Positions 23,158 through 25,242 of a stretch of 25,242 bases of DNA are shown here, one piece after another. The notes below the pieces were generated by a model, which worked only from the letters and a program-made list of their open reading frames with translations, did no database searches and had not been told where the DNA came from. This DNA comes from JBCCYM01 sp039190005 (GTDB taxonomy: Bacteria > Pseudomonadota > Gammaproteobacteria > UBA12402), in assembly GCA_039190005.1 (NCBI GenBank), contig JBCCYM010000019.1, positions 1 to 25,242 on the forward strand. Reading direction: 5' to 3'. The first letter of the stretch is position 1; the number at the start of each line of letters is the position of its first letter. A program made the translations under genes and the position numbers.

Positions 23158-24429
23158 ATGAATGCTAAAGTTAAACCGATTTTTCTGGTCATTGATCCGC
23201 TCATATCGACGCAATGGTTGCTTAATAGATTTAATCAGCATGACATTGATTTATTAGCCTTGAAAACCTTAAAAGAAGAAGGTTATACGGCAACACGTAG
23301 TTATCAAAATCTTCCTTTTATCGGCATCATTGACGCGCTGGATCAGGATATTGACAAGGCCTTGGCTAACATTGATCATTTTTGCCAAACGCATGGTAAG
23401 CTGATCGGTGGTTTTTCTGGTACTGAGGGTAGTACAGATTACGCGGAAAAAATTCTTTACAGATTATTTCCGCGATATAGCAATTCACCGAAGACTAGCC
23501 ATTACCGTTATAATAAATATTGGATGAATGAAGTCCTTAAACAGGCAAATCTTCCTGCCATCAATCAGATGATTATTGAAGAAAGTAAAACTCTCGATGA
23601 AAAAATGGCAATGGCGGAACGGTTTTATCATGAAAATGACGGTCATATTGTCATTAAGCCCAATAGTGGTTCCGCGGGTTCAATTGGCGTGCTAAAACCT
23701 GATAGTATTGACGCGATTAGAAATTATTTTAAAGAAGGTTATGATACCTGGTTTCATTTGGAATCTTTTCTATTGCAGGAATATATTGAAGGGAAAGAAT
23801 ACTATGCCGATTACGCGTCATTCAATGGTAAGCATTTTTTAACAGCGGTTGGCACCCTTGAAAAGACACTGATTGGTGGCGCCTTTAGTTATAAGTATTC
23901 TGATAATATATCACTTGAAGATCCTTTGGTAGAAGAAATAAAAGATTACACACTGAAATGTCTTGATGCGCTTGGTGTAAAAAGTGGTTTCAGTCATTTT
24001 GAATTGCGGAAAAGTCCACGCTGCTACCGATTGATTGAATTAAACCCTCGTATATCCGGCAGTTCAGGTTTTCACAATGTGATGGCTAAGAACAATCATG
24101 GTGTTGATCAGATTGATGCTTATCTTAGTTTAACCCAAGGAAAGATACCTGCTCTAAAAAAAGTGACAGATAAGTATCAACGTTTGTTTTTCTTCCACAG
24201 TTATAAGGGCGATTATCAAAAAGTCGACACGAAACCGATTGAATCACTGTCTTCTTATGCAGCGCATAAGCTTTTTATTCCCAGCATGTCATCATCCGGC
24301 GCGAGAACAGCGACACTTTTTGATACGGTTATGCTAGTATTGCTGGCGTCGGATAATCAGGCGCAAATTGAATCAGATACACAGTTGTTAGAAGCATATC
24401 AACGAAATGATCAATGCTTAATAAGCTAA
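23158..24429 (+). CDS. ATP-grasp ligase-like protein 2
   Basis: A 423-residue ATP-grasp protein, likely forming an amide, peptide-like or ester bond using ATP. The ATG at 23158 is preferred because AAGGA (23145-23149) lies eight bases upstream; the ATG at 23152 overlaps the stop of the preceding gene but sits too close to that site. Unlike its partner it keeps the glycine-rich loop after K167-P168 (N-S-G-S-A-G-S-I-G-V, 169-178). It also has E-Y-Y-A-D at 214-218, Glu282, and Glu294-x-Asn296-x-Arg298, at the same residue numbers as in protein 1. A C-terminal domain of about 110 residues follows. The five-base gap to the upstream gene implies coupled expression. An amino-acid ligase of the BacD type is one possible reading. 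Confidence 0.86.
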   Translation: MNAKVKPIFLVIDPLISTQWLLNRFNQHDIDLLALKTLKEEGYTATRSYQNLPFIGIIDALDQDIDKALANIDHFCQTHGKLIGGFSGTEGSTDYAEKILYRLFPRYSNSPKTSHYRYNKYWMNEVLKQANLPAINQMIIEESKTLDEKMAMAERFYHENDGHIVIKPNSGSAGSIGVLKPDSIDAIRNYFKEGYDTWFHLESFLLQEYIEGKEYYADYASFNGKHFLTAVGTLEKTLIGGAFSYKYSDNISLEDPLVEEIKDYTLKCLDALGVKSGFSHFELRKSPRCYRLIELNPRISGSSGFHNVMAKNNHGVDQIDAYLSLTQGKIPALKKVTDKYQRLFFFHSYKGDYQKVDTKPIESLSSYAAHKLFIPSMSSSGARTATLFDTVMLVLLASDNQAQIESDTQLLEAYQRNDQCLIS

Positions 24430-24448
24430 GCTTGAAACCGGCAAATTG

Positions 24449-24469
24449 AAAAAAATTCAGATTTCAACA
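24449..24469. repeat. 21-base segment recurring inverted at 16859-16879
   Basis: Read on the - strand, 24469-24449 begins TGTTGAAATCTGAATT, identical for 16 bases to 16859-16874, and agrees at 20 of 21 positions overall. Both copies are intergenic, here between the second ATP-grasp gene and the transporter. It may be an uncharacterised repeat or a shared site. Confidence 0.45.
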
Positions 24470-24495
24470 CGCGCGTTAATTGTTATTGAGTGATA

Positions 24496-25242
24496 GTGAA
24501 TAGTTTACAGAAACAACTTTGGCTGTTAATTTTATTAAGAATTACCACGACGCTATCAAGTTTTTTGATTTTCTTTTTAGCCTTGTATCTGAAAAGAGTT
24601 CTTGGATTTGAACTAGGTTTTATCAGTTTTTCAGTGACAGTGAGCGCCGCTTGCTATGTTTTTGGTAGTTTAGCGTCGAGTTACTTTGTCACCAAACTAA
24701 GCAATAAAACAATTATTGTCATCGCGGTTGGTATCGCTTTATTATTACTTTTAGCAATTTACCTCGCGCAGTCCGCCGATAAATATAGTATTATCGCGCT
24801 CATCTCCGTTTATTTTTTCTTTATTGGTATGTCTTATCCGGCGATTAATTCAAGTATGGTTTCTTGCTTTAGTAAACAACATGCGATTAAAGCCGCCGGT
24901 ATTATTACAATTCTCCAGAATGGATCGTATGTCGTGCTTTATTTTTGCGGTGGCATATTGCTACACGCGCTCAATGCCTATGTGTTGTTGCCTTTTATCT
25001 TAATGGCTTTTTTAGCGTTATTATTTGCCTGTTTTTTGTATCTATTGTCCGACCAGTCTATTGTCAATGTTAATAGGCGTGATAAACATCAATCGCGCGA
25101 AAACTCACATTGGTGGCAAGTGTTGAATAAAATGTTGATATTTATTTTTATATTATATTTACTTTTTTCAATTCTTGATTCTCCACGATTATTTCTTCTG
25201 CCCAACTGGCTTCATATGTTAGCAGAAAATAATAGTGCCAGA
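24496..25242 (+). CDS. MFS transporter, N-terminal part (runs off window)
   Basis: The frame is open from a stop at 24487 to the window end. GTG at 24496 has GAG five bases upstream; GTG at 24490 is an alternative. The visible 249 residues show six hydrophobic helices (about 8-32, 38-63, 70-90, 97-118, 131-155, 160-183), then a hydrophilic central loop rich in Arg, Lys, His and Asn, and the beginning of helix seven. This is the half-repeat layout of a major facilitator superfamily protein. No sugar-transporter signature is obvious; drug or natural-product efflux and uptake are both possible. It is 66 bases after the ATP-grasp pair on the same strand, which suggests export of their product. 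Confidence 0.82.
   Translation, partial: MNSLQKQLWLLILLRITTTLSSFLIFFLALYLKRVLGFELGFISFSVTVSAACYVFGSLASSYFVTKLSNKTIIVIAVGIALLLLLAIYLAQSADKYSIIALISVYFFFIGMSYPAINSSMVSCFSKQHAIKAAGIITILQNGSYVVLYFCGGILLHALNAYVLLPFILMAFLALLFACFLYLLSDQSIVNVNRRDKHQSRENSHWWQVLNKMLIFIFILYLLFSILDSPRLFLLPNWLHMLAENNSAR

Noticed and set aside
24446..24467. Possible terminator (TTGAAA/TTTCAA) after the second ATP-grasp gene
   Set aside because: The stem has only six A/T-rich base pairs and no T tract follows, so termination before the MFS gene is unlikely.

Overview
The window looks like a chromosomal segment of an AT-rich gammaproteobacterium. The clearest indication is the conserved translation operon rpsB-tsf-pyrH-frr-uppS-cdsA with map diverging upstream of rpsB. 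A WaaG-type LPS core glucosyltransferase, MSHA-pilus-type secretin and MshN proteins, a PilD prepilin peptidase and IscX all point the same way. A Legionellales/Coxiella-like or other host-associated lineage is possible, but this is inference only; nothing in the window fixes the genus.

Layout. Positions 46-3132 hold one large secreted protein of unknown function on the + strand, ending at a strong hairpin terminator that faces cdsA. From 8.0 kb down to 3.3 kb the - strand carries rpsB, tsf, pyrH, frr, uppS and cdsA; dxr, often next in relatives, is absent. map runs on the + strand from an overlapping divergent promoter region. Positions 8.9-12.6 kb (- strand) hold a quinone oxidoreductase-like gene, a WaaG-like glycosyltransferase and a multispanning GT-C/GT39-like membrane protein in tandem. 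Positions 12.85-16.46 kb (- strand) hold an MSHA-type secretin lipoprotein, an MshN-like TPR protein and PilD, without the usual MshM ATPase or pilin genes in view. A tRNA-Arg(ACG) follows at 16978-17054. Then purB, a permuted NlpC/P60-like hydrolase and a carboxylesterase form a tight - strand unit.

From 20.28 kb onward the + strand carries a CDP-alcohol phosphatidyltransferase, a broken family 2 glycosyltransferase, iscX, two tandem ATP-grasp proteins and the start of an MFS transporter that runs off the window. The ATP-grasp pair plus exporter is the best candidate for a little-described system: it has the shape of a small cassette that makes and exports an amide-linked small molecule, although substrate and product cannot be read from the sequence.

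Intergenic spaces are invaded by two interspersed repeat families. One is an inverted GTCATTCCCGC-type palindrome (REP-A). The other is a CCCTTCGACAGGCTCAGGG-type unit (REP-B). In at least two places REP-B lies inside a roughly 180-220 bp element with terminal inverted repeats, resembling a miniature inverted-repeat element. A decayed piece of the same element supplies the last codons and stop of the GT39-like gene.
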